From contig JAEWAX010000040.1 in assembly GCA_023391425.1 (NCBI GenBank), forward strand, positions 1-10,074: a stretch of 10,074 bases of DNA. The letters run 5' to 3'. The notes under the pieces were generated by a model. That model did no database searches and was not told the origin of the DNA. It saw only the letters and a list, made by a program, of their open reading frames with translations. Source of the stretch: Bacillota bacterium (GTDB taxonomy: Bacteria; Bacillota; Clostridia; Acetivibrionales; DSM-1351). Both the position numbers and the translations under genes were made by a program. Below are positions 1-7,849 of the stretch, piece after piece (the stretch's first letter is position 1; the number at the start of each line of letters is the position of its first letter).

Positions 1-3000
1 CTTCGCTTGCACCAGGATCATAGTCAACAGCAACTATATTTGTTTCTGGATACCTTCTCCGAAGCTCTTTTATCATACCCTTTCCTGTTACATGGTTTGG
101 CAAACAAGCGAAGGGCTGCATACAAACTATATTTCTAGCGCCACTCTTTATCAGTTCAATCATTTCAGCAGTTAAGAACCAACCTTCTCCTGTTTGGTTT
201 CCGAGCGAAAGGATTTCAGAGGCACTATTAGCTAGATGATATATTGAATGTGGGGCTTCAAACCTCTTGCTCCGAGTCAAGTATTTCCTCATGTGACGCC
301 TATACCACTCAATACCAAAAATAACTACATTATTTACTATTAACTTTTTGAAAGTACCCGATAGGTTTTTGTACTTGAAGTTTGCATCATATGCACAGTA
401 TAGGAAAAAGTCAATAAGGTCTGGCATTACTGCCTCTGCTCCTTCATTTTCAACTACCTGAACTACATTATTATTTGCATCTGGATGGAATTTTACCAAT
501 ATTTCACCCACAAGTCCTACTCTTGGTTTGATAATATCATTTAATTCCAGTGCATCAAATTCCTTAATAATACCTTTTATATTTTTCTTAAAGCTACCTT
601 TTTTGTTTTTACGGATAGAATCCTTGCATATACTTGCCCATTTATTATAGAGTTCATTTGCTGAGCCTGGCACTTTTTCGTATGGCCTTACCCTATATAG
701 TACTCTCATGAACAAGTCACCATAAACTAGGCCCTTAAAGGCTAAATCAAGAAGCTTAAATGTAATCTTAAAGCCTGGCTGACTTTCCATTCCCATAGCA
801 TTTAGTGAAATAACAGGAATTTGCTCCATACCTGCTTCATGCAAGGCTTTTCTTAAAAATCCTATATAATTGGTTGCACGGCAACCTCCTCCTGTCTGTG
901 TAATCAAAACAGAAGTGTTATTTAAATCATATTGCCCGGATTTTAATGCATGTATTACCTGCCCCACAACAATAATAGAGGGATAACAAGCATCATTATT
1001 AACATACTTGAGTCCGTCCTCTACTGCAGCACTATCAACTTCTGGCAAAACTACAATATTGTAACCCGCCACTCTAAATGCCTCTTCAACAAACTGGAAA
1101 TGTATTGGAGACATCTGTGGCGCTAATATCGTATGTTTCTCCTTCATCTCTTTGGTAAATACTACTTTTTCAAATTTACTGTGTTGTTTTTGATGCTTTA
1201 CTACTTTCCTGTCTCTTTCCTCAATTGCAGCAACCAAGGACCTAATCCTAATTCTTGCAGCACCTAAATTATTTCCTTCATCTATCTTCAAAACAGTATA
1301 TATATTTTCATTCGAATGTAGTATCTCTTGAACTTGATCGGTGGTAACTGCATCTAGTCCGCAACCAAAAGAATTTAGCTGTATCATTTCAAGTTCTGGG
1401 TATTCATTTACAACATGAGCAGCAGCGTATAGTCTCGAATGATATTTCCATTGATCAACAACTCGAAGAGGTCTCTCAATTTTGCCTAAATGTGCTATTG
1501 AATCCTCTGTAAGAACTGCAAAGCCGTGCGAAGCAATTATCTGAGGAATACCATGGTTAATCTCAGGATCAATATGGTATGGTCTACCCGCCAATACGAT
1601 ACCCTTTTTACCATTGTCCCTAAGATATTTTAAAGTCTCCTCTCCCTTTTGCCTTATATCTCTTTTTACATCTTCGTCCTCAGCCCATGCCTTATCAACT
1701 GCATTCTCTATCTCATTTTTTAATATATTAAACTCTTTGCCTAAAACCTCATAAAGCCTATTTTTCAGCTTTTCCTTGTTATCATATGGCAAAAATGGTC
1801 TGAAAAATTTAATTTCATTTGCCTTTAATACATCCATGTTATTTTTAATAACTTCTGGATATGAGGTTACGATAGGGCAATTATAGTGATTGTCTGCTTT
1901 CTCATCTTCTACCATCTCATAAGGCAAGCATGGGTAAAATATGAAGTTTACTTTCTTGTTTACTAAACTCATTATATGCCCGTGCACTAGCTTTGCTGGA
2001 TAGCAAACTGATTCAGATGGCATTGTCTCTATACCTAGCTCGTAAATTTTCTTTGAAGAACGAGGTGATAGCTCAACTCTAAACTTTAACTGATCAAAGA
2101 AAGTAAACCAGAAAGGATAGTTTTCATACATGTTAAGAACTCGTGGTATACCCACAGTCCCTCTTGTATATTCGACATTATTTGGTTGCTTATAACCTAC
2201 AATTCTCTTATACTTATAATCATACAAATTAGGTACGTCTTCATAAGAGTTCTCTATTCCAGCGCCTCTTTCACATCGATTACCAGAAACATACTTACTA
2301 CCATCATTGAATTGATTTATTGTTAGCAAGCAACTATTGTTGCAAAACTTACATCTTTGAAGTTCTGTAGTATAGTCAAAGTCACCTATGTTCTCTTTAG
2401 TTAATAAGGTAGACTCTTTTCCCTCATACCGTTCCTTAGCAATCAGTGCTGCACCAAAAGCACCCATTAATCCCGCGATATTTGGCCTTATTGCTTCTCT
2501 TTCAGAAATCATTTCAAAGCTTCTCAATACAGCATCATTCAAGAAAGTACCACCTTGAACAATGATTTTTTCACCCATATCTTTTGGGTCACGAATTTTA
2601 ATAACCTTAAGTAAGGCATTTTTTATAACAGAATAGGATAATCCTGCTGAAATATCGCCTACCTGCGCGCCTTCTTTTTGAGCCTGCTTTACCCTTGAAT
2701 TCATGAAAACAGTACAACGAGAACCAAGATCAACAGGTTTTTCTGCCAACAATGCTTGAGCAGCAAATTCCTCCACAGTGGAATTTAATGATTTTGCAAA
2801 GGTTTCAATAAATGAACCACAACCAGATGAGCAAGCCTCATTTAACATTATGCTGTCAATGATACCGTCCTTGATTTTCAGGCATTTCATGTCCTGCCCA
2901 CCTATATCAAGGATAAAATCTACTCCTGGCAGGAAAAAATCAGCAGCCTTATAGTGCGCTATTGTTTCTATTTCTCCAATATCAACTCTAAGTGCAGCTT

Positions 3001-4165
3001 TTATTAAACCTTCACCGTACCCTGTAACAGTAGAATTTACTATCCTAGCTTGAGAAGGTAATTGAGAGTATATATCTTTGAGAATTTTAATAGAGGAATT
3101 AAGTGGACTCCCCTCATTACCCCCATAATATGAGTATAATAATTCTCCCTCTGTATTTATTAAAACTGCTTTTGTGGTGGTTGAACCAGCATCAATTCCA
3201 AAAAAGCAATCACCCTTATAATCTTTAAGTGACTTTGTACTTATAGAATCTTTTGCGTGTCTTGCTCTAAATTCATCAAGCTCCTTCTGATCATTAAATA
3301 GAGGTCTTAGTCTCTCTACTTCATGAACTGTGATAGTGTTTAAATTTGGGAGCTTCTCTTTCAATGCTTTAAATGATGTAAGCCTACAATCTTTAGCAGA
3401 GAGTGCAGCACCAATTGCAACAAAAAGCTGAGAATTATCAGGAAAAATTACTTCTTCTGGTTTTAAATTTAGGGTTATCTCAAATCTTTTTCTGAGCTCG
3501 GATAGAAAAAACAGTGGCCCTCCTAGAAATGCAATATTGCCTTTTATTGGTTTACCACAAGCCAAGCCACTTATTGTTTGATTTACAACTGACTGGAAAA
3601 CAGAAGCAGCAACATCTTCCTTTGCCGCACCCTCATTCAATAATGGTTGGATATCAGTTTTTGCAAAAACGCCGCATCTTGCAGCAATTGGATATATGAC
3701 TCTGCTGTTTTTTGCGAGCTCATTTAGACCTGTTGCATCCGTTTGTAATAAAGATGCCATTTGATCAATGAAGGAGCCTGTACCACCTGCACAGGTTCCA
3801 TTCATCCTCTGTTCAAGCCCACCTTTAAAATAAGTAATCTTAGCATCTTCTCCGCCTAATTCAATAGCAACGTCTGTTTCTGGAATAAGTGATTGAACAG
3901 CTTCAGAGCCTGCGATAACTTCTTGAATAAAATCAAGGTCAAGCCACTGAGAAACTAGCAATCCACCAGAACCAGTTATCATTACATTGCATTCCTCTTG
4001 ATAAAAGCGGTCGCAGGTCTCATCCATTAGTTCAAAGATTGTTTTTCTAATATCTGAATAATGTCTTTGATATTTTGAATATAGAATATTATTGTATTTA
4101 TCAAGAACCACAATTTTAACAGTAGTTGAACCTACATCTAACCCTACATGATAATTCTTTTTCAT
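1..4165 (-). CDS. Giant acyl-CoA dehydratase activase-related protein (two BadF/BcrA-type ASKHA domains plus DUF2229 and dehydratase-like region), C-terminus cut by window edge
   Basis: The frame is open for 1388 codons from ATG 4165 to the left edge. The last visible residues, DYDPGASE, are typical of the family's C-terminus, so probably only a few tens of residues are missing. Domain 1 starts with GLDVGSTTVK (about residues 8-17), has ELGGEDAK, and has NGTCAGGTG with Cys125, the usual position of the [4Fe-4S] ligand bridging an activase dimer. Domain 2 repeats this: GIDAGSTTTK from about 323, DIGGQDMK, and NEACSSGCG with Cys445 and Cys449. A CxxCxxxC cluster (605, 608, 612) and Cys631 follow, then a DUF2229-like region from about 670. 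The rest has family-type motifs around Cys721, 746, 763, 935, 1060, 1095 and 1354. Related activases use ATP to drive low-potential electron transfer to 2-hydroxyacyl-CoA dehydratases, benzoyl-CoA reductases or double-cubane proteins; here activase and acceptor appear fused. The substrate is unknown. A GGAG sits 13 nt before the ATG. It follows aspS by 88 bp on the same strand. Confidence 0.9.
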   Translation of the reverse strand, partial: MKKNYHVGLDVGSTTVKIVVLDKYNNILYSKYQRHYSDIRKTIFELMDETCDRFYQEECNVMITGSGGLLVSQWLDLDFIQEVIAGSEAVQSLIPETDVAIELGGEDAKITYFKGGLEQRMNGTCAGGTGSFIDQMASLLQTDATGLNELAKNSRVIYPIAARCGVFAKTDIQPLLNEGAAKEDVAASVFQSVVNQTISGLACGKPIKGNIAFLGGPLFFLSELRKRFEITLNLKPEEVIFPDNSQLFVAIGAALSAKDCRLTSFKALKEKLPNLNTITVHEVERLRPLFNDQKELDEFRARHAKDSISTKSLKDYKGDCFFGIDAGSTTTKAVLINTEGELLYSYYGGNEGSPLNSSIKILKDIYSQLPSQARIVNSTVTGYGEGLIKAALRVDIGEIETIAHYKAADFFLPGVDFILDIGGQDMKCLKIKDGIIDSIMLNEACSSGCGSFIETFAKSLNSTVEEFAAQALLAEKPVDLGSRCTVFMNSRVKQAQKEGAQVGDISAGLSYSVIKNALLKVIKIRDPKDMGEKIIVQGGTFLNDAVLRSFEMISEREAIRPNIAGLMGAFGAALIAKERYEGKESTLLTKENIGDFDYTTELQRCKFCNNSCLLTINQFNDGSKYVSGNRCERGAGIENSYEDVPNLYDYKYKRIVGYKQPNNVEYTRGTVGIPRVLNMYENYPFWFTFFDQLKFRVELSPRSSKKIYELGIETMPSESVCYPAKLVHGHIMSLVNKKVNFIFYPCLPYEMVEDEKADNHYNCPIVTSYPEVIKNNMDVLKANEIKFFRPFLPYDNKEKLKNRLYEVLGKEFNILKNEIENAVDKAWAEDEDVKRDIRQKGEETLKYLRDNGKKGIVLAGRPYHIDPEINHGIPQIIASHGFAVLTEDSIAHLGKIERPLRVVDQWKYHSRLYAAAHVVNEYPELEMIQLNSFGCGLDAVTTDQVQEILHSNENIYTVLKIDEGNNLGAARIRIRSLVAAIEERDRKVVKHQKQHSKFEKVVFTKEMKEKHTILAPQMSPIHFQFVEEAFRVAGYNIVVLPEVDSAAVEDGLKYVNNDACYPSIIVVGQVIHALKSGQYDLNNTSVLITQTGGGCRATNYIGFLRKALHEAGMEQIPVISLNAMGMESQPGFKITFKLLDLAFKGLVYGDLFMRVLYRVRPYEKVPGSANELYNKWASICKDSIRKNKKGSFKKNIKGIIKEFDALELNDIIKPRVGLVGEILVKFHPDANNNVVQVVENEGAEAVMPDLIDFFLYCAYDANFKYKNLSGTFKKLIVNNVVIFGIEWYRRHMRKYLTRSKRFEAPHSIYHLANSASEILSLGNQTGEGWFLTAEMIELIKSGARNIVCMQPFACLPNHVTGKGMIKELRRRYPETNIVAVDYDPGASE

Positions 4166-4253
4166 TTTATTGATTATTCTCCAAACTAAATTTTAAATAT
4201 TGAATGGATTTCTTATTATTTGTAAATCTCATATTACAAATAATAGCTTCAAA
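4166..4253 (-). promoter_or_regulatory. aspS to activase-fusion intergenic gap with possible weak promoter
   Basis: This 88-bp AT-rich gap separates the aspS stop from the large activase gene. On the minus strand it has a TTTACA (5 of 6 to a -35 box) within the right arm of a hairpin, but the best -10 candidates at 17-19 bp are poor. It also holds the GGAG ribosome site (4179-4182). No strong promoter and no U-tract terminator are visible, so both read-through from aspS and a weak private promoter remain possible. Confidence 0.25.
4214..4245. repeat. 12-bp perfect inverted repeat between aspS and the activase gene
   Basis: The arms TATTATTTGTAA (4214-4225) and TTACAAATAATA (4234-4245) are exact reverse complements with an 8-nt spacer. 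No run of T follows on either strand, so it is not a classical intrinsic terminator. It could be a 3' RNA processing or stability hairpin for the aspS message, or a DNA operator for the downstream gene. AT-rich palindromes also arise by chance in DNA of this composition, although 12 paired bases is long. Confidence 0.55.
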
Positions 4254-6035
4254 TTAGTCCTTTGCAATCCCAATGTGCAATTCTTGCAACTGTATGTCGT
4301 CAACTATATCTGGTGCATTATCCATTGGAGAAGATGCATTCTGAACCTTAGGAAATGCTATTACGTCCCTAATACTATCTGTCTTTGCCATAAGCATAAT
4401 CATTCTATCCAAGCCGAAAGCCATTCCACCATGAGGAGGAGTTCCGTATTTAAATGCATTTAGTAGGAACCCAAACTTTCTGTTTGCATCTTCCTCAGTG
4501 AATCCAAGCAGCTTTAACATTTTTGATTGCAATTCCTGTATATGAATTCTAATACTACCTCCACCAAGTTCAACACCATTTAATACGATGTCATATGCCT
4601 TTGCACGAACTTTACCAGGGTCAGTATCAAGTAATTCTAAATCCTCATCCATAGGACAAGTAAATGGATGATGCATAGCTTGAAAACGTTGCTCCTCTTC
4701 ATTATATTCAAAGAATGGGAATTCAGTTACCCACAGGAATTTAAATTCATCTGGGTTCAATATATCCAGTTTTCTTGCAATCTCAAGTCTCAGCTGTCCG
4801 AGTGCATTACAAACAACATTATTCTTGTCAGCAACAAAACATATTAAATCCCCAGCCTCTGCTTCAGCTCTCTCAAGAAGCGCCTTCATCTCTTCCTCTG
4901 TCATAAACTTAGCAAACGATGACTTAATTTCGTTATCGGTACCTACTGAAATCCAAGCCATACCCTTTGCTTTATAGGTTTTAACAACCTCAACTAATGC
5001 ATCGATTTCTTTCCTGCTAAACTTAGAGCAGCCTTTTGCATTAATAGCTCTAACACTTCCGCCGGACGCAACAGCATCTGTAAAGACCTTAAATCCACAG
5101 TCTGCAACTAAATCAGACATATTCACAAGTTCCATTCCAAAACGTATGTCTGGCTTATCCGATCCAAATCTCTCCATAGCCTCAGCATATTTCATTCTTA
5201 TAAATGGAGTCTCGAGTTCTACATTCAACGCTTCTTTGAATACCCTTTTAATAAATCCCTCATTACAAGTAATTACATCATCAACGTTTACAAAGGACAT
5301 TTCGATATCTATCTGAGTAAATTCCGGTTGTCTATCTGCTCGAAGGTCTTCATCTCTAAAACATTTTGCTATCTGGAAGTACCTATCAAAGCCTGAAACC
5401 ATTAGCAGCTGTTTGTAAAGCTGAGGTGATTGTGGCAGTGCGAAGAACTTACCTGGATGTACCCTGCTTGGAACAAGATAATCTCTAGCACCTTCAGGTG
5501 TACTCTTAATAAGAATCGGTGTTTCTACCTCTAAGAAGCCATTTTCATCATAATAATCACGTGCAACTTTTGCCACTCTATGTCTGAGAATAAAATTCCT
5601 TTGCATGTCAGGTCTTCTTAAATCAAGGTATCTATACTTGAGTCTTGTCATTTCATTAACGTCAGAATTCTCTTCAATATACATTGGTGGAGTTTCAGCT
5701 GTACTAAGTATTCTTAACTCTGTCGCATTGATTTCTATTTCACCAGTTGCCATTCTCTTATTAATAGCTTCTGGAGCCCTTGGAGCAACTGTACCAATGA
5801 CAGCAAGGACAAATTCACTTCTAATAGTCTTTGCTTTTTCAAACATTTCACCATCTTTATCTGTAAATACAAGCTGCAATATCCCGGACCTGTCTCTTAA
5901 ATCAACAAAAACAAGACTACCTAAATTTCTCTGTTTCTGAACCCAACCCATTACTGTCACGGTTTCTCCAATATTTGCTGTACTGAGTTCAGTACATTTG
6001 TGACTTCTTTTCATTCCATAAATTGATTCACCCAT
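4254..6035 (-). CDS. aspS: Aspartyl-tRNA synthetase
   Basis: This class II synthetase charges tRNA-Asp with aspartate in the cytoplasm. The 593-residue length is usual for the bacterial type. It starts with an OB-fold anticodon-binding domain (about residues 8-110, including VTVMGWVQKQRNLGS and FVDLRDRSG). The catalytic core follows, with QSPQLYKQLLM (202-212), motif 2 FRDEDLRADRQPEFTQ (226-241), an inserted bacterial GAD-type domain in the middle, and motif 3 GLDRM with Arg544. The start is fixed by an AGGAGG at 6045-6050, 9 nt before the ATG. Leu38 in the RNLG stretch is, as far as I recall, the residue seen in discriminating AspRS, whereas many non-discriminating enzymes have His there; this is a weak inference. 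It is the second gene after the T-box leader, 245 bp after hisS. That gap is unusually long for an operon and contains a structured repeat. Confidence 0.97.
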   Translation of the reverse strand: MGESIYGMKRSHKCTELSTANIGETVTVMGWVQKQRNLGSLVFVDLRDRSGILQLVFTDKDGEMFEKAKTIRSEFVLAVIGTVAPRAPEAINKRMATGEIEINATELRILSTAETPPMYIEENSDVNEMTRLKYRYLDLRRPDMQRNFILRHRVAKVARDYYDENGFLEVETPILIKSTPEGARDYLVPSRVHPGKFFALPQSPQLYKQLLMVSGFDRYFQIAKCFRDEDLRADRQPEFTQIDIEMSFVNVDDVITCNEGFIKRVFKEALNVELETPFIRMKYAEAMERFGSDKPDIRFGMELVNMSDLVADCGFKVFTDAVASGGSVRAINAKGCSKFSRKEIDALVEVVKTYKAKGMAWISVGTDNEIKSSFAKFMTEEEMKALLERAEAEAGDLICFVADKNNVVCNALGQLRLEIARKLDILNPDEFKFLWVTEFPFFEYNEEEQRFQAMHHPFTCPMDEDLELLDTDPGKVRAKAYDIVLNGVELGGGSIRIHIQELQSKMLKLLGFTEEDANRKFGFLLNAFKYGTPPHGGMAFGLDRMIMLMAKTDSIRDVIAFPKVQNASSPMDNAPDIVDDIQLQELHIGIAKD

Positions 6036-6280
6036 TTTTGTAATCCTCCTGAGCCTAAAGCTCTTTATTAATATAGTTTTTCACATTAACTTTGTAATTC
6101 AACTTTATCAGTTACAATTAATACTTGTCGCAGGGCTGGTGTTAATATCCCATTAGAGTGCTTAGCGAAATTATTTGCACTTTAGGAAAGTATAAGTGCA
6201 ACTAGGCTTCTTCCTTCGCTATCGCTTGGCACAAGCCAAGTTTTCTTTACAAATTTGTAATAGCTCATCTCAGATTAAAG
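6036..6280 (-). other. hisS-aspS intergenic region (245 bp)
   Basis: No gene is visible here. The hisS-proximal half holds repeat copy A (6172-6265). The aspS-proximal half is AT-rich, with an imperfect hairpin of TTGTAA and TTACAA arms (6091-6116). A weak possible promoter reads TTACAA, 16 bp, TATATT on the minus strand, about 50 bp before the aspS ATG. I see no terminator with a U-tract. aspS is therefore likely reached by transcription through hisS, perhaps with an extra internal promoter. Confidence 0.4.
6172..6265 (-). repeat. Structured repeat copy A, upstream of aspS
   Basis: This segment matches another stretch at about 7672-7775. Shared blocks on the plus strand include AAGTATAAG.GCAACT and GGCACAAG followed by CAAGT and CTTTA, at equal spacing within a few bases. 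Copy A has three potential hairpins: TTGCACTT/AAGTGCAA arms (about 6174-6201), CTTGGC-ACAA-GCCAAG (6225-6240), and the 14-bp palindrome TTACAAATTTGTAA (6247-6260). Copy B has hairpins at both ends with different sequences, which suggests a preserved shape. I do not recognise the family. It could be a small dispersed mobile repeat or a structured untranslated RNA. Confidence 0.6.
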
Positions 6281-7603
6281 TTAATTATTAACTTTCAGAC
6301 TCTCAATAATTTGAGCTATGTCAAGCTCATTCTGCTCGCCTGTCGTCATATTTTTCAGCTTGAACTTTCCAGAATTTATTTCATCTTCACCTACCACCAA
6401 TACGTATGGAATACCTAGTTTGTCAGCATAAGAGAACTTTTTACCCATTTTGCCTTCATTGAAATAAACTTCTGTTGCAATATCAGCATTTCTTAACCCT
6501 GTTGCTATTTCCAGTGCCTGTGTCATTGTTTCTACCATTGGAATTACAAGGATTTGAGAAGGTGTTGCTTTCTTCATCTCCCCAAGGACTCCTGCTTCTC
6601 TAAGTTGATAAAACAGTCTTGTCAGTCCAATTGAAATACCTACTCCAGGCAGCTTCTTGTTTGTATAAGTCTGTGCTAAATTGTCGTACCTTCCACCTGA
6701 ACAAACACTTCCAATTGAAGGATATTGATTTAATATAGTTTCATAGATTGTGCCTGTATAATAGTCCAAGCCTCTAGCTATAGTCAAATCTACTGTGTAA
6801 TTAGCTGAAGGGACTTTAAAAGAATCTATATAGTTAACTACCGATTCCAATTCATCTATACCTTCATTAAACATCTCATTGTCTATTTCCAATTCTCTTA
6901 AATTTGCAATTATTTCGCTACAGCTTCCCTTTATGTTAACAAATCTCAAAACACTGTCTGCATCATCACTTGAAAGTCCAATTGCCTTAAGCTCAGAAAT
7001 AACTGCCTTCTCGCCTATCTTTTCAAGCTTATCAATTGTTCTCAACACCTCAGCTTTATCAGCCACCTTTAAATTCTCAAAAAAACCATTTAATATCTTT
7101 CTGTTGTTCATCCTTATAGTAAAATCATCAAAGCCAAGCGCCTTAAAGGTTGAATAGATGACACTTAATATCTCTGCATCATTAATTACACTGAGATTTT
7201 CATTTCCAATGATATCTATATCACATTGATAAAACTCTCTAAACCTACCCTTCTGTGGCTTTTCACCTCTGAACACCTTACCAATATGGTATCTCTTAAA
7301 AGGAAAGGTTAGTTCTCCAAAATGTTGAGAAACATACCTAGCCAAAGGTACTGTTAAATCAAATCTTAATGATAAATCATTGTCACCTTTATTAAACCTA
7401 TACACCTGTTTTTCAGTTTCTCCGCCGCTTTTTGCCAGTAATACCTCAGACTTTTCAATCATTGGTGTGTCTAAAGGTATAAACCCATATTTTTCATATG
7501 TTTTCTTGATGGTATCAAGCATATTGTTGAACACTATCTGATCTGCAGGTAGAAGTTCCATAAAGCCTGGTAGTATAGAAGGCGTAATTATTTGTTTTGC
7601 CAT
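6281..7603 (-). CDS. hisS: Histidyl-tRNA synthetase
   Basis: This class II synthetase charges tRNA-His and is 440 residues long, close to the usual 420-440. In order it has an N-terminal motif 1 region (PGFMELLPADQ, 12-22), FDLTVPLARY (81-90), motif 2 with Arg112 and GRFREFYQCDIDIIG (119-133), the insertion domain (about 170-260), the histidine-specific ARGLDYYTGTIYE (276-288), SGGRYDNL (302-309), motif 3 GVGISIGLTRL (320-330) and an anticodon-binding domain from about 345 to the end. TAGGAG at 7612-7617, 8 nt before the ATG, supports the start. The N-terminus lacks the common bacterial RGTKD-type beginning, and the motif 2 region resembles eukaryotic and archaeal HisRS more than the E. coli form. 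It is the first gene behind the T-box leader, with a long 217-bp stretch from the terminator to the ATG. Confidence 0.96.
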   Translation of the reverse strand: MAKQIITPSILPGFMELLPADQIVFNNMLDTIKKTYEKYGFIPLDTPMIEKSEVLLAKSGGETEKQVYRFNKGDNDLSLRFDLTVPLARYVSQHFGELTFPFKRYHIGKVFRGEKPQKGRFREFYQCDIDIIGNENLSVINDAEILSVIYSTFKALGFDDFTIRMNNRKILNGFFENLKVADKAEVLRTIDKLEKIGEKAVISELKAIGLSSDDADSVLRFVNIKGSCSEIIANLRELEIDNEMFNEGIDELESVVNYIDSFKVPSANYTVDLTIARGLDYYTGTIYETILNQYPSIGSVCSGGRYDNLAQTYTNKKLPGVGISIGLTRLFYQLREAGVLGEMKKATPSQILVIPMVETMTQALEIATGLRNADIATEVYFNEGKMGKKFSYADKLGIPYVLVVGEDEINSGKFKLKNMTTGEQNELDIAQIIESLKVNN

Positions 7604-7820
7604 TTAAACAACTCCTATCGTAAAATGTATAATTCGAATTTGTATTAAAAATATTAGTAAATATATTTCATACTTTTTTAATACTTTAAAAGTATAAGGG
7701 CAACTGGTCTTCTGTCATTTACTGCGTCTCGGCACAAGCAAGTCTCCTTTATCACCACTGATAAATTTTTGTGGCTAAGCCTCGAGTTGTTAGTATTTGA
7801 TGTAATAATCCCTAAACAAT
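7604..7820 (-). other. Untranslated stretch between T-box terminator and hisS
   Basis: About 217 bp lie between the leader terminator and the hisS ATG, much longer than the few tens of bases usual after a T-box. Most of it is repeat copy B. The hisS-proximal part is very AT-rich, with the short palindrome AATTCGAATT (7631-7640) and the hisS ribosome site. No coding sequence or separate promoter of good quality is visible. Confidence 0.5.
7672..7775 (-). repeat. Structured repeat copy B, upstream of hisS
   Basis: This is the partner of the segment at 6172-6265, in the same orientation. It has the AAGTATAAGGGCAACT block (7690-7705) and the GGCACAAGCAAGT block (7731-7743), with CTTTA just after. 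Its terminal hairpins differ in sequence from copy A but sit in matching places: ATACTTT/AAAGTAT-type arms near 7681-7696 at one end, and TTTATCA-CCAC-TGATAAA (7748-7765) at the other. The central CTTGGC stem of copy A is imperfect here. By eye, identity over the core is roughly two thirds. The identity of the element is unknown. Confidence 0.6.
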
Positions 7821-7849
7821 AAAAAAGTCCCCTAATCCCAACAAGGGAC
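7821..7849 (-). terminator. Intrinsic terminator of the T-box leader
   Basis: On the minus strand GTCCC (7849-7845) pairs with GGGAC (7831-7827), extendable by a few pairs including wobbles, and is followed immediately by a run of six T (7826-7821). The left arm is also the part that can pair with the T-box sequence (AGGG with CCCT), giving the mutually exclusive antiterminator. When uncharged tRNA is scarce this hairpin should stop transcription before hisS. It probably also ends read-through from hemZ. Confidence 0.9.

Noticed and set aside
1..4165. Possible frameshift or gene split in the large activase gene
   Set aside because: The reading frame stays open through all 1388 visible codons with family-like motifs from end to end, so it is a single intact gene apart from the window edge.
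4214..4245. Intrinsic terminator after aspS
   Set aside because: The hairpin is strong in length but is pure AT except one GC pair, and the following bases on either strand are not a T-run.
4200..4463. An 87-codon plus-strand open frame overlapping the end of aspS
   Set aside because: No ribosome site or recognisable domain, and most of it is antisense to the conserved C-terminal aspS motifs.
5605..5940. A 111-codon plus-strand open frame with a hydrophobic translation
   Set aside because: It lies wholly antisense inside aspS, whose protein motifs are unmistakable, and has no matching family pattern. It is a shadow of the coding strand.
6879..7157. A 92-codon plus-strand open frame inside hisS
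   Set aside because: It is antisense to the HisRS insertion domain; the Ser/Leu-rich translation is a typical shadow of Lys/Glu-rich coding.
6172..7775. CRISPR array or second T-box for aspS
   Set aside because: There are only two diverged copies separated by a whole gene, with no regular spacers, and the copy before aspS has no GGTGGTACC-type T-box sequence or terminator.
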